Made by a program: the position numbers and the translations under genes
Part shown: positions 17,309 to 28,603 of the stretch, piece after piece
Numbering within the stretch: the first letter of the stretch is position 1
Layout of the letters: every line of letters starts with the position of its first letter
The notes under the pieces: model-generated
What the model was told of the DNA's origin: nothing
Seen by the model: only the letters and a program-made list of their open reading frames with translations
The model's database searches: none
DNA from: Candidatus Brocadia sapporoensis
Lineage (GTDB): Bacteria > Planctomycetota > Brocadiia > Brocadiales > Brocadiaceae
Direction of reading: 5' to 3'
Assembly: GCF_001753675.2 (NCBI RefSeq)
Contig: NZ_MJUW02000098.1
Coordinates: 1 to 49,179 of the forward strand
DNA: 49,179 bases

Positions 17309-17361
17309 AAAAAATCCCGGTATAGAATAAACTACGTTCTTCAAGTACTGGGATTTTTTTT
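17309..17361 (+). terminator. Terminator-like hairpin with T-tract and no gene before it
   Basis: AATCCCGGTA (17313-17322) pairs with TACTGGGATT (17346-17355) with one G-T wobble. The stem is extended by A-T pairs on both sides, and a run of eight Ts ends at 17361. The loop is 23 bases. It looks like an intrinsic terminator reading rightwards. The previous plus-strand gene ends at 15260, so it may act as an attenuator or leader structure for the gene at 17409, or end an unannotated transcript. Nothing else is evident in 17116-17408 apart from a TTGACA at 17360-17365. Confidence 0.45.
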
Positions 17362-17408
17362 GACATTAAGATACATGATTATCCATTCGAATACGGGTAG
17401 GTGGTAAG

Positions 17409-17756
17409 GTGTCGCCTTGCATATTGCTCATGGTAACGTTTGTAGCTTTATTCGCCTCTGCGGGAAGTTATTTTTTTGCTAAAACGAGAATGTTGTTCTT
17501 TTTCCTCATCCTATTTTATACAGGAAGCACCTTTCTCTCTTCTTCATTATTTTCACATTCCCCCGTTTTTCTTTGCATAATAATCACTGTCTTTGTTGCC
17601 CTGCCTGTCGTGTGTCTTATCCTCTTTGCCCTTGATGTTCAGTATGGATTCTTTTGTACAGACACTTCTTTTATATTCGTTCTGGTCTGGTTGCTGATCC
17701 CTGCGCTTTTCTTTATAAACCTCATCAAGTATCTTTTCAAGATTATCTATGCCTGA
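17409..17756 (+). CDS. Small integral membrane protein
   Basis: A 115-residue protein made almost entirely of hydrophobic segments (about four: residues 4-20, 27-48, 55-75 and 85-112). I recognise no family. It starts with GTG and AGGTGGTAAG lies just upstream. Its end overlaps the lpxB start by 8 bases, the usual sign of translational coupling, so it is probably expressed with lpxB. It could assist lipid A synthesis at the membrane; this rests only on position. Confidence 0.55.
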   Translation: MSPCILLMVTFVALFASAGSYFFAKTRMLFFFLILFYTGSTFLSSSLFSHSPVFLCIIITVFVALPVVCLILFALDVQYGFFCTDTSFIFVLVWLLIPALFFINLIKYLFKIIYA

Positions 17757-18882
17757 CCATTACAAAATATTTATCAGCGCGGGCGACTCGTCTGGGGATA
17801 TTCATGGTGCAAATCTTATGTCCCGCATGGCGAACAAGAATCCACGAATACAATTTTACGGACTGGGAAAAAACCGTATGAAACAGGCTGGTCTGCATTG
17901 TCTCCATGATATGTCTACCAAATCATTAATGTGGCTCCACGTCCTGACAGAGCTCACCACTTTTTTTAAAATGAAAAAAGATTGTATCCGCTTCTTTCAA
18001 CAAGAGCGGCCCGGTCTTGTTATTCTCATCGATTATTGCGGCTTTAATTTTCACCTGGCCAGGGCTGCAAAGAAACTGAAAATTCCTGTTATTTATTATG
18101 TTTGTCCGCAGCTCTGGGCTCATGCGCCATGGCGGGTAAAAAAAATGAAGAAGCTCGTGGATAAAGTAATCGTAATTTACCCCTTCGAAAAGGTCTTTTA
18201 TGATGCAGCAGCAATTCCTGCCACTTACGTGGGACACCCGCTATTCGATGAAATGAAAACCAAGGGCACAGATGATGGAATAGTCTCGGAGCTCAAGAAA
18301 ACCGGAGACCCTGTTGTCGCCTTCCTTCCGGGAAGCCGCAGGCAGGAAATTGCCCGACTATTGCCATTGATACTCCGGGCTGCCAAACTCATATATCAAT
18401 CCTTCCCTACCGCACAGTTTCTTATCTCCTGTAGTGATAAACAATATCTCCCGCTTATCCAGGATCTTGCGAAGGAGGCAACCATCCCTTATAAAATTAT
18501 TCAGGGAAAATCCCATGAAATAATCAAAGCATCCAGCCTTTGCATAGCTGGCGCAGGAACGATTACCTTACAGATTGCCTACTACTTTAAACCCATGGTT
18601 ATTCTTTATAAAATATCCCCTTTCGCTTACTTCATTGCCAGACCGTTCCTTACAATCCCTTACATAGGGCTGGTGAATGTCCTTGCACAAAAGACCATTG
18701 TACCCGAACTCCTGATGCTCAGGAAAAATCACCGCTGGCTGGCTCGCGAGGCCATATCATTACTTAGCAATGATCAAAAAAGACAAACCTGCGCAAATGA
18801 ATTGACCTTTTTAATCCATACTGTTGGAAAGTCCGGGGCATCTGAACACGCGGCGCAGGAGATATTAGAGTTTATAGGGTAA
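17749..18882 (+). CDS. lpxB: Lipid-A-disaccharide synthase
   Basis: A 377-residue GT19 glycosyltransferase that joins UDP-diacylglucosamine to lipid X in lipid A synthesis, at the inner face of the cytoplasmic membrane. Signatures are FISAGDSSGDIHGANLM at the N-terminus, VYYVCPQLWAHAPWR-like (here VIYYVCPQLWAHAPWR), TYVGHPLFDE and LPGSRRQEI. Length matches the family. It implies that this organism makes lipid A or a related lipid. It overlaps the preceding membrane-protein gene by 8 bases. Confidence 0.95.
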   Translation: MPDHYKIFISAGDSSGDIHGANLMSRMANKNPRIQFYGLGKNRMKQAGLHCLHDMSTKSLMWLHVLTELTTFFKMKKDCIRFFQQERPGLVILIDYCGFNFHLARAAKKLKIPVIYYVCPQLWAHAPWRVKKMKKLVDKVIVIYPFEKVFYDAAAIPATYVGHPLFDEMKTKGTDDGIVSELKKTGDPVVAFLPGSRRQEIARLLPLILRAAKLIYQSFPTAQFLISCSDKQYLPLIQDLAKEATIPYKIIQGKSHEIIKASSLCIAGAGTITLQIAYYFKPMVILYKISPFAYFIARPFLTIPYIGLVNVLAQKTIVPELLMLRKNHRWLAREAISLLSNDQKRQTCANELTFLIHTVGKSGASEHAAQEILEFIG

Positions 18883-19064
18883 TCTTTCATCACGGAGATC
18901 ATCATGATATTTGAACAAGGTTATTTACGACATATGCGAATGCTTAACCTGTTCGGTCCATAGATCCATACCGTTGTTTATTCTGGCAATTATCGTAAGA
19001 CACAGAGATGCTTTCAAGAATTTTCTGAGAAGTGTTATTTTTTTATAACGAAAGCAATCCCATT

Positions 19065-20057
19065 TCAACAAGCGATAGGGATCCGGTAAAGACATTTGTG
19101 AATCTGCTCGGGATGGAAGGACATATGAGGAGGGCGATCATGATGCCAGTCACTATCGTCTGGGACGTGGTGTTCCAGGTACGGCCACTTGCGGAATGGA
19201 TCTACCCTTAGAGCCTGGATGAGTTTCCGGTTACTCATCGTTACATTTCCCGCCCTCGGGGGTATTGGTCCTGCCTCCTTACGCATGCATCCTTTCAGAA
19301 GATGCGGGGCATAACCGCCAACCTTATTTACAATTTGTCCGATCTGATAGAGGCTGAGATGCCGGTGCGAACCGAGATGATAAATGCCATTGATACTATG
19401 TTCCAGGGACAGTTCAATAACTTTGTTAAAATCTTCACAATAAAAAGGAGACCTTAATTCATCAAAATATAACGTAGCCGGATTATTTTTTTTAAAACGT
19501 GATAGTATCCAATCAATGGCCCCTGCATGTCCATTGACACTAATTCCCATGGGCAGTGATATACGAAAAATTGCTGCAGACGGATACCTGAGCATAACAA
19601 TCTCTTCGGCTATGGCCATAGTCTTACCATACATCGTAACAGGGGATATCGGGTCCTCTTCGGTATATAACCCTTCTGTTTTTCCAGGAAATACCAGATC
19701 TGTGGAGAGATGAATCAACCGAAGGTCGCGATCCCCTATCATTTCCAGTACATTCAAGACCGCCTGCACATTCACGCGATAGGCCAGCACGGCATTCATC
19801 TCACAGGATTTTAATGCACAGGAACCCGCTCCGTTCAAAACAGACCTGAACTGTTTCCGTTTCATTAACTCTGCAAGACCTTTTCGATCTTCTATATCCA
19901 GAGGAATAATTCCTTCCCCACTCAGTGGCCAATATCGAACGGGACGGATCGCAGTAACGTGGTTTGGGTATTTTGAGTGGAAATGCTGAAAGACACTGTA
20001 TCCCGGCACACCCGTTACACCGGTAATTAAAAGTGGTAAAAAAGAGGGCAACGACAT
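19065..20057 (-). CDS. RmlD-like SDR (dTDP-4-dehydrorhamnose reductase family) with altered active site
   Basis: A 330-residue Rossmann-fold protein of the RmlD_sub_bind family. It has the NAD(P)-binding GVTGVPG (residues 13-19), NGAGSCALKSCE, HLSTDLVFPG (catalytic Thr) and the expected Tyr143. The YxxxK active site reads YGKTM: the Lys is replaced by Met147 (bases 19617-19619). The long C-terminal part, rich in His, Pro and Trp, is unusual. ATG at 20057 is preferred; a GTG at 20096 would add 13 residues. It may not be a reductase, although a rhamnose role is tempting given rfbA and rfbC in the window. Confidence 0.75.
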   Translation of the reverse strand: MSLPSFLPLLITGVTGVPGYSVFQHFHSKYPNHVTAIRPVRYWPLSGEGIIPLDIEDRKGLAELMKRKQFRSVLNGAGSCALKSCEMNAVLAYRVNVQAVLNVLEMIGDRDLRLIHLSTDLVFPGKTEGLYTEEDPISPVTMYGKTMAIAEEIVMLRYPSAAIFRISLPMGISVNGHAGAIDWILSRFKKNNPATLYFDELRSPFYCEDFNKVIELSLEHSINGIYHLGSHRHLSLYQIGQIVNKVGGYAPHLLKGCMRKEAGPIPPRAGNVTMSNRKLIQALRVDPFRKWPYLEHHVPDDSDWHHDRPPHMSFHPEQIHKCLYRIPIAC

Positions 20058-20201
20058 ATTATCGCTCGCTCTGGTGTAGGCGGTTAAAATAAGCACTATA
20101 AACGGATACGAAGGAAGAAAGAAGGTTGTGTGGCGAGTATACGCTGGTTGTGACAGAGTTGTTTACAAGCATAGCGAAGATTATGAAGAAGCGTACGACA
20201 A

Positions 20202-21647
20202 CTATTTTAATGCCCTTTTTAAAATTTTACCGGTGGGACCGTGCGGCAATTCCCTGCGGAATTCAAAATATTTAGGGACCTTATAGTGGGGTAACTGTTG
20301 CATGCAATAGTTCTTGATTTCATCCTCGCTGCATGTAACGTGTTCATGTAATGCTATAAATGCTTTGGGCACCTCACCGCGAAGCTTGTCAGGCGCACCG
20401 ACAACGGCCACTTCAAAGACCTTCTCATATCTGCTGATGACCTGCTCAATCTCCATAGGGGATACATTTTCTCCGCTGATAATAATCAGTTCTTTTTTTC
20501 TCCCTGTAATCCACAAAAATCCTTCATTGTCAAGTCTGCCGTAGTCGCCTGTCTTTAACCATCTGTCGGGTGCAATAGTCTCAGCGGTCTCCTTGGGTAG
20601 CTTATGATATCCCTTCATTATATTTGGCCCTTTTACCCATATTTCGCCATCGTTGTTTTTTGGTTTTTCCTGCCCATTATCATTTACAATCTTTATCTCA
20701 ATGTTATCCAGGGGCGGACCAACGCTTCCCGGTTTGCTTTTCTCAGGGAGATTCACCGAAACTATCGCTGTTGCTTCCGTTAATCCGTAGCCTTCTGTCA
20801 GAGGAATCGGGAATGCCTTACGAAAAGCCTCTAAAATATCGCCGGGCAAAGGTTCGCCTCCCGATGTGCAAAGTCTTAGCGTACGCAGATCATATTTAGT
20901 CGATTCTGCAGTTCGCAGGAGCACGCGGTACATGGATGGAATGGCGAATAAGGACGTGACTTTATATTTTTCGATCATTTCCAATACCTTCGGCCCTGAA
21001 AACCGAGGCAGATAGATAATGGCTGCACCGACACAGATTGGCAATACGAGGGTTGTAGTTAATGCGTAAGTATGGAAAAGCGGTAGTATACCAAGCAATA
21101 TATCCTTTTCTGCAAAGTGAAAAGCTTGCATACATCCATCGAGATTGGCCAGAAAATTGTTATGAGTTAATACCACTCCTTTCGGGTTAGCGTTCGTGCC
21201 CGATGTGTATAACACGGCGGCCCGTTCTCCTTCACTGCCATAATGAATGCTATCTTCATTCAACAATACACCTGAATCGTTCTCTTCCATCAGGAAAATA
21301 TACTTTATCTGATTTCCCAGTAAGGGTACGAAATGGTTGCAGGTAAATACCGTGTCTATCTCAGCGTCGCGGATTACATAAAGGAGCTGTTCTGGTGAGA
21401 GTAAGAAATTCAAAGGAACCGGCGTTTTCCCGGCAATGAGAATTCCATAAAATGCCGCTACAAATTCTTTTCCATTAGGAAGAAGTATTCCAATATTTTC
21501 TCCAACGCTACCCGATAATAACCTGCCTGCACACCTTAAGGCTTCACGGCGGAGGTCTTCATAACAAAGGGCACCGTTTGGATCTGTAATTGCCGTTTTC
21601 TGCGCGTATTTCTTGCATGTATTTAAAAACGTGTGAACGAGTGTCAT
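20202..21647 (-). CDS. Acyl-CoA synthetase / AMP-dependent ligase
   Basis: A 481-residue ANL-superfamily adenylating enzyme that activates a carboxylic acid as acyl-AMP and probably transfers it to CoA or a carrier. Motifs in order are LYTSGTNANPKGV (P-loop; TN-A-N where TTG-x is common), GYGLTEAT, WLKTGDYGRLD, GRKKELIIISGENV and the C-terminal catalytic Lys in PTGKILKR. Long-chain fatty acids are the most likely substrates by overall likeness, but specificity cannot be read from the sequence. It lies next to the SDR on the same strand with a ~105-base spacer. Confidence 0.85.
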   Translation of the reverse strand: MTLVHTFLNTCKKYAQKTAITDPNGALCYEDLRREALRCAGRLLSGSVGENIGILLPNGKEFVAAFYGILIAGKTPVPLNFLLSPEQLLYVIRDAEIDTVFTCNHFVPLLGNQIKYIFLMEENDSGVLLNEDSIHYGSEGERAAVLYTSGTNANPKGVVLTHNNFLANLDGCMQAFHFAEKDILLGILPLFHTYALTTTLVLPICVGAAIIYLPRFSGPKVLEMIEKYKVTSLFAIPSMYRVLLRTAESTKYDLRTLRLCTSGGEPLPGDILEAFRKAFPIPLTEGYGLTEATAIVSVNLPEKSKPGSVGPPLDNIEIKIVNDNGQEKPKNNDGEIWVKGPNIMKGYHKLPKETAETIAPDRWLKTGDYGRLDNEGFLWITGRKKELIIISGENVSPMEIEQVISRYEKVFEVAVVGAPDKLRGEVPKAFIALHEHVTCSEDEIKNYCMQQLPHYKVPKYFEFRRELPHGPTGKILKRALK

Positions 21648-21726
21648 TCGTCTGAAATTCTTTTCAAAGGTTTGTTTCTGTTATTATCGTACTTGGGTTC
21701 ATTGATTCTTTTCCAAGCACCTCAAA

Positions 21727-24511
<2,785 letters not shown>

Positions 24512-24538
24512 TACACACATCTCCCCGACATAAAAACC

Positions 24539-25639
24539 CTATTTCATTTCAATTGGCATAATGACATCCATTTGCTCATAACCTGTCCTGAACAAGGCTG
24601 CACCACCGCCATCACCAAGTTCTATAGTAACAGTATCACTATCTGAAACCTTCAGCGCGTCGATAACATACTCAGGATCAAAACTTATTTCTAAATCCGG
24701 TCCATCATATCCAGCAGCCATTTCCAATTCCGCTTCTCCAACATCTGAAGTCTTGGATGAAAGCAACAATTTTCCCTGCTTAAACACAAATTTTACCACA
24801 CGGTATTCTTCATTTGTCATGAATGACGCCATCCTCACCCTTGATAATAACTCATTTCTACCAACTTCTATTCTCTTATCATTCTTTTTCGGTATAAGCT
24901 CATCGTATTTCGGGTACTTTCCCTCTATCAACTGCGAAACAATTTCACCCCTCTCACCCACAAAATACACTTGTTGCTCTCCCATCCCTAGCTTTAAAAC
25001 CCCTTTACATTCAGATACAAAACGTTGCATGAATGTTAAACACTTCACTGCAACTATCCCTTCCATCGAAACCCCTTCCGGATTATTCACCTTGCGTTTT
25101 ATGGTAGACATCCTATTTCCATCTGCAGCAACCATAACCATGTCATCGCCTATGATCCTTACAAAGACACCGCATAACATACTCCTCACTTTAACTGTTG
25201 ACACAGAATGAACAACCTTTTCAACCATATCGCTGATAATTTCACCATCCACCTCAACAAAACCTCCGGTCCTTATCTTACCTATTTCCGGAAATTGAAG
25301 AAAATCTTCTCCTGCTATCTTAAAATACCCACCAGCCGATCTCAAAGTACAATTACATCCTTCAATCAATACCGATATCTCTTCATTTCCAGCCCACTCT
25401 CTTAAAACATTGTTTACCCTAATCGCAGGCAGGACAATTCCACCCTCTTCTTCACAACTTCCTGCCGATAGGATATATTTAACCAAAACCTCTAGATCCG
25501 TAGCAACAAATTCTACCTGCTTTTTTTTTACCTCGACCTTAACACCCTTCAACACGCTTTTCAGCGCCGAGGAGGGAACAATACCAGTTACCAGGTTAAA
25601 ACCACTGTACAAATCTTTTCCGGAAAAACTTAATTTCAT
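24539..25639 (-). CDS. dnaN: DNA polymerase III beta subunit (sliding clamp)
   Basis: A 366-residue clamp with three consecutive topologically similar domains. It forms the dimeric ring that tethers polymerases to DNA. Diagnostic segments are VVHSVSTVKVRSMLCGVFVR, VAADGNRMS, LLSRVRMASFM and the C-terminal VIMPIEMK that ends the family. GGAAG lies 4 bases before the ATG. It is separated from dnaA by a 256-base AT-rich gap and from dciA by 27 bases. Confidence 0.96.
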   Translation of the reverse strand: MKLSFSGKDLYSGFNLVTGIVPSSALKSVLKGVKVEVKKKQVEFVATDLEVLVKYILSAGSCEEEGGIVLPAIRVNNVLREWAGNEEISVLIEGCNCTLRSAGGYFKIAGEDFLQFPEIGKIRTGGFVEVDGEIISDMVEKVVHSVSTVKVRSMLCGVFVRIIGDDMVMVAADGNRMSTIKRKVNNPEGVSMEGIVAVKCLTFMQRFVSECKGVLKLGMGEQQVYFVGERGEIVSQLIEGKYPKYDELIPKKNDKRIEVGRNELLSRVRMASFMTNEEYRVVKFVFKQGKLLLSSKTSDVGEAELEMAAGYDGPDLEISFDPEYVIDALKVSDSDTVTIELGDGGGAALFRTGYEQMDVIMPIEMK

Positions 25640-25895
25640 ATATTCTTCCTATCTCTTTTATTATATTTTAAAAGAATTTATAAATCGTAAAATTATTATT
25701 ATGGAATGATCATTCTTCTGTTAAAAAGCATAACTGTTTAAAAAATAAAAACATACACCATTTATTACTTGTAGAAAAGTTGTAGATGCTTTGTATTTTA
25801 TAGTATCCTCCATTGGAGATTAAAAATTAGTGGTGGCCTATATCTAATATTGTTCTTCACTAAATGCTGGGAACATTCTACATGTTATAAACATG
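25640..25895. other. AT-rich dnaN-dnaA spacer with inverted repeat
   Basis: This 256-base interval has no supported gene. TGTAGAAAA (25770-25778), a 7-of-9 match to the DnaA box read on the other strand, is followed by the related TTGTAGAT. A perfect 7-base inverted repeat ACATGTT-ATA-AACATGT (25880-25896) overlaps the dnaA stop codon and lacks a T-tract. It may be part of the origin or a dnaA mRNA end. Confidence 0.35.
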
Positions 25896-27260
25896 TTATT
25901 TCTGTAAGTCACTTTCTAATTTTTGAAGTATAATATTGAGATGCTTATCCTTCTTAGACATTCTAGTTATTTTTTCGTCTGCATGAATTACCGTAGAATG
26001 ATCTCTTCCACCTAAGTATCCACCGATTTCCATGAGCGACATCTTGGTTAGTTTCCTTGATAAGTGCATTACTATTTGTCTGGGAAGTGCAAGATTTCTT
26101 GTCCTGCATCGTGATTGAAGTTGAGACACACGGACATTAAATCTCTCGGATACTGCTTTAATAACTGATTCTATGTTGACGTGCTTTCTATTTTCTGAAA
26201 GCTCCCAAACTATTTTTCTCACGCGGTCCATTGTTATACTGTTCTTGGTTGTTTTCCCATCCCGACTTAGACGTGCTATAGCACCTTCAATCTCACGGAT
26301 ACTACCGGTTATATTTTTTGATAGGTAAGATGCGGTTTCATGCGACAGGTTAATACCCCACAGTGACGCCTTTTTCTCCGTGATTGCAATGCGTGTTTCC
26401 AGCGTTGTGTTTTCAATACCACAGAGGAGTCCCCACTTAAAGCGGGAAATAAGTCTATCTTCAAGAGTAGCGATAGATTCTGGGGGGCGATCGCTGGTAA
26501 TAATAATTTGTTTTTTGGCATTGTAGAGTGCATTGAATGTGTGAAAAAACTCTTCTCTGCTTCCATGTGAATTTTCAAACGATTGTATGTCGTCAATGAG
26601 GAGCGCATCGATATTTCTGTAGAAATTTCTAAAAGAATCCCAGCTATTTGATTGTATCGTTGAAATATAATGATTCACAAAACGTTCACAGGGTAAATAG
26701 ATAGTTTTCATCCTGTGCTCTGATAAAAGTATGTTGTTGATTGCATGTAGAAGATGGGTTTTTCCCGATCCAGAAGCACCGTGAATAAATAAAGGATTGT
26801 ATGCAAGTCCTGGTGATTTAGAAACGGCAATAGCTGCTGCATGTGCTAATCTGTTACATGGACCCACAACGAAATTCTCAAAACTATAGTATTTATACAA
26901 TTGAGTCGTATAGTTTTCCTCAGGAGATTTTTTTCCTAAGGAGATATCTTCGTTGGAAAAAGACGTGGTAGATAACCGCCTAAATACCTCTTCCTCTGTG
27001 GAAAAAATGACTTCTTTTGAGGAGTTTAATACCTTGTATACAGCACCCGAGAAAAGGTCATTATAGTGACTGTTAAGCCACTCACAAATAAAGTAGTTTG
27101 GTGCAACAAAAGTGATACTATTACCAGTTATGGAAGATATTCTGAGACACGAAAACCATATATCGAATTGTTGCTCAGTGACTACCTCTCTTATTGTGGA
27201 CAACACACCCTTTAAAATAAAATCTTTTTCGTCATTCGAAGCAGGGTGTATTCTTAACAT
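25896..27260 (-). CDS. dnaA: Chromosomal replication initiator DnaA
   Basis: A 454-residue initiator. It has domain I (about 10-85), a short linker, the AAA+ domain with Walker A GASGSGKTH at 161-169 and Walker B ALLIDDIQ, and the DNA-binding domain with the signature GGRDHSTVIHADEKI near the C-terminus. It binds DnaA boxes at the origin and opens the duplex. The ATG at 27260 has no clear ribosome binding site. Two near-consensus DnaA boxes lie inside its coding sequence (26997-27005 and 27195-27203), which could serve autoregulation or origin function. Confidence 0.97.
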   Translation of the reverse strand: MLRIHPASNDEKDFILKGVLSTIREVVTEQQFDIWFSCLRISSITGNSITFVAPNYFICEWLNSHYNDLFSGAVYKVLNSSKEVIFSTEEEVFRRLSTTSFSNEDISLGKKSPEENYTTQLYKYYSFENFVVGPCNRLAHAAAIAVSKSPGLAYNPLFIHGASGSGKTHLLHAINNILLSEHRMKTIYLPCERFVNHYISTIQSNSWDSFRNFYRNIDALLIDDIQSFENSHGSREEFFHTFNALYNAKKQIIITSDRPPESIATLEDRLISRFKWGLLCGIENTTLETRIAITEKKASLWGINLSHETASYLSKNITGSIREIEGAIARLSRDGKTTKNSITMDRVRKIVWELSENRKHVNIESVIKAVSERFNVRVSQLQSRCRTRNLALPRQIVMHLSRKLTKMSLMEIGGYLGGRDHSTVIHADEKITRMSKKDKHLNIILQKLESDLQK

Positions 27261-27608
27261 TGTCGGATATTGTGTTAACGTTAAATTTTAATTGGCAGGT
27301 GAAAACACGCAGAAAATTTTCAAAAATTTTAAAAGTATGAAACGAAAAAGAACGTTGAAGAGTAAGGCAAATTCTGTAGAAAAACAAATATACTTTACAA
27401 AAAATCGGCAGAAATAGTACCAAGAAACAGACAACAAGTCAAACAATAATATATCACGGCTGACATATTAATATGGACAAAGATGATAGTAATGCAACAG
27501 TTACGGAAGAAAGTGCTGGTCAAGTACATTTATTATTACCGCCACAAGAAAGACGGGTGCCGCGATAGCCAAACACAGGTATGAAAAACTGATGAACCTT
27601 TCCGTTTT
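27261..27608. other. Candidate replication origin region upstream of dnaA
   Basis: A gap between dnaA (minus) and the pseudopilin gene (plus), AT-rich, with stretches such as AAAATTTT repeated around 27315-27335 that could unwind. TGTAGAAAA at 27375-27383 repeats exactly the 9-mer in the dnaN-dnaA spacer. Gene direction diverges here, and the + strand changes by eye from C-rich on the left to G-rich on the right. A 31-codon frame at 27473-27568 has no ribosome binding site and is not counted as a gene. Confidence 0.5.
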
Positions 27609-27689
27609 ATGGTTGTGGAAATTCTAAGGGTATTTTTGTTATTATTTGAGAACTTAGATATTGCTGGAAAATTAAAGTATGATTGGTTA

Positions 27690-28397
27690 ATGAATATAGA
27701 AACAACAGAGAAAGTTGTTAAAACAAGAGAGGATCTTTTTATAAATAAGAATCGCGGTTTTACTCTCATAGAATTAATAATTGTATTGTTGATTATCGGT
27801 ATTATTGCTGGTGTGGCAGTGCCCAGGTTCTCAAGCTCTTTTGACACTATCAGGTTCAAAAAGACGATGTCAGACCTGGTATTTTTTCTCAGAGAGGCCC
27901 GTATCAGGGCTATGGGGATTGCAGAGGTATATTATGTTACCATAGACCTCCAAAAAGGTTTCTGCTGGAACAGTGATAAAAAGATTTTTATTCTGCCCAA
28001 AAATGTTGAGATATTTGCTGACAAGATTGAGGCCCAGTATGACCATACGAAGACATTTGCTTTTTTTCCGAATGGGACGGCATTGGAAGAAAAAATAGGA
28101 TTTGTTTGCGATAAGATGGTCGCTGTGTTACATGTGGAGCCTTTAGGTGGATTGGCGTATTATCGAATGGATGAGATGATGGAGCAGGTCGTTCGTTATG
28201 CAAGGGATAAATCAGAACTCAGCGAGGATGAACTGAAAAAAAATATTGATATATCGAATGATTCTGATACAGTAAGAAACGGTGTCACAACCGAATACTA
28301 TGATATGGGCAATATTAACTTAGAAAATGAAGAACTCGGAACAAATAATGGATTCGAGATGTCTTATGAGAATAGCAAAGAGACGGGGGATGAGTAA
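27690..28397 (+). CDS. GspH-like type II secretion pseudopilin with acidic tail
   Basis: A 235-residue prepilin-like protein. The cleavage site is in KNRGFTLIE near residue 20, with Glu at +5, followed by a hydrophobic helix (IIVLLIIGIIAGVAVP). GspD-processed pseudopilins of the H/minor type have this form; the site is cut and N-methylated by a GspO/PilD peptidase not seen here. After the globular part, the last ~70 residues are acidic and Asn-rich with no Cys, which is unusual. The ATG at 27690 is preferred to 27609, which would give an overlong leader. It precedes gspG and gspE. Confidence 0.7.
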   Translation: MNIETTEKVVKTREDLFINKNRGFTLIELIIVLLIIGIIAGVAVPRFSSSFDTIRFKKTMSDLVFFLREARIRAMGIAEVYYVTIDLQKGFCWNSDKKIFILPKNVEIFADKIEAQYDHTKTFAFFPNGTALEEKIGFVCDKMVAVLHVEPLGGLAYYRMDEMMEQVVRYARDKSELSEDELKKNIDISNDSDTVRNGVTTEYYDMGNINLENEELGTNNGFEMSYENSKETGDE

Positions 28398-28476
28398 GTA
28401 TGGAGTCGCAAAGTGCTTTTCTGTCTAATAAAATCTGCGTGCTGTTTGAATATACACACGGATTTGGAATATATCA

Positions 28477-28501
28477 CACGGACAAACAACGTTTGTCCGT
28501 G
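28477..28501 (+). repeat. Perfect 11-bp inverted repeat between the pseudopilin genes
   Basis: CACGGACAAAC (28477-28487) and GTTTGTCCGTG (28491-28501) form a perfect 11-base stem with a 3-base AAC loop. No T-tract follows. It lies midway in the 206-base gap between the GspH-like gene and gspG and could be an operator, an mRNA processing or stability element, or a REP-like palindrome. A 41-codon frame (28400-28525) crosses it but has no ribosome binding site. Confidence 0.6.
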
Positions 28502-28603
28502 CCATCCGGTAACCCGCTTAAATAATATGAAAAATCCCATACAATTAAATTGTAAAAATTTGCTAAATTTATTTAATAATGACTTTTGAACGGAGCGATT
28601 TAC

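Noticed and set aside
18904-18963. 19-codon frame with GGAG 7 bases before the ATG, downstream of lpxB
   Set aside because: Too short and without a recognisable family; a ribosome-binding-like GGAG is expected by chance in such a sequence.
28400-28525. 41-codon frame between the pseudopilin genes
   Set aside because: No ribosome binding site, no domain, and it runs through the perfect palindrome, which better explains the sequence.
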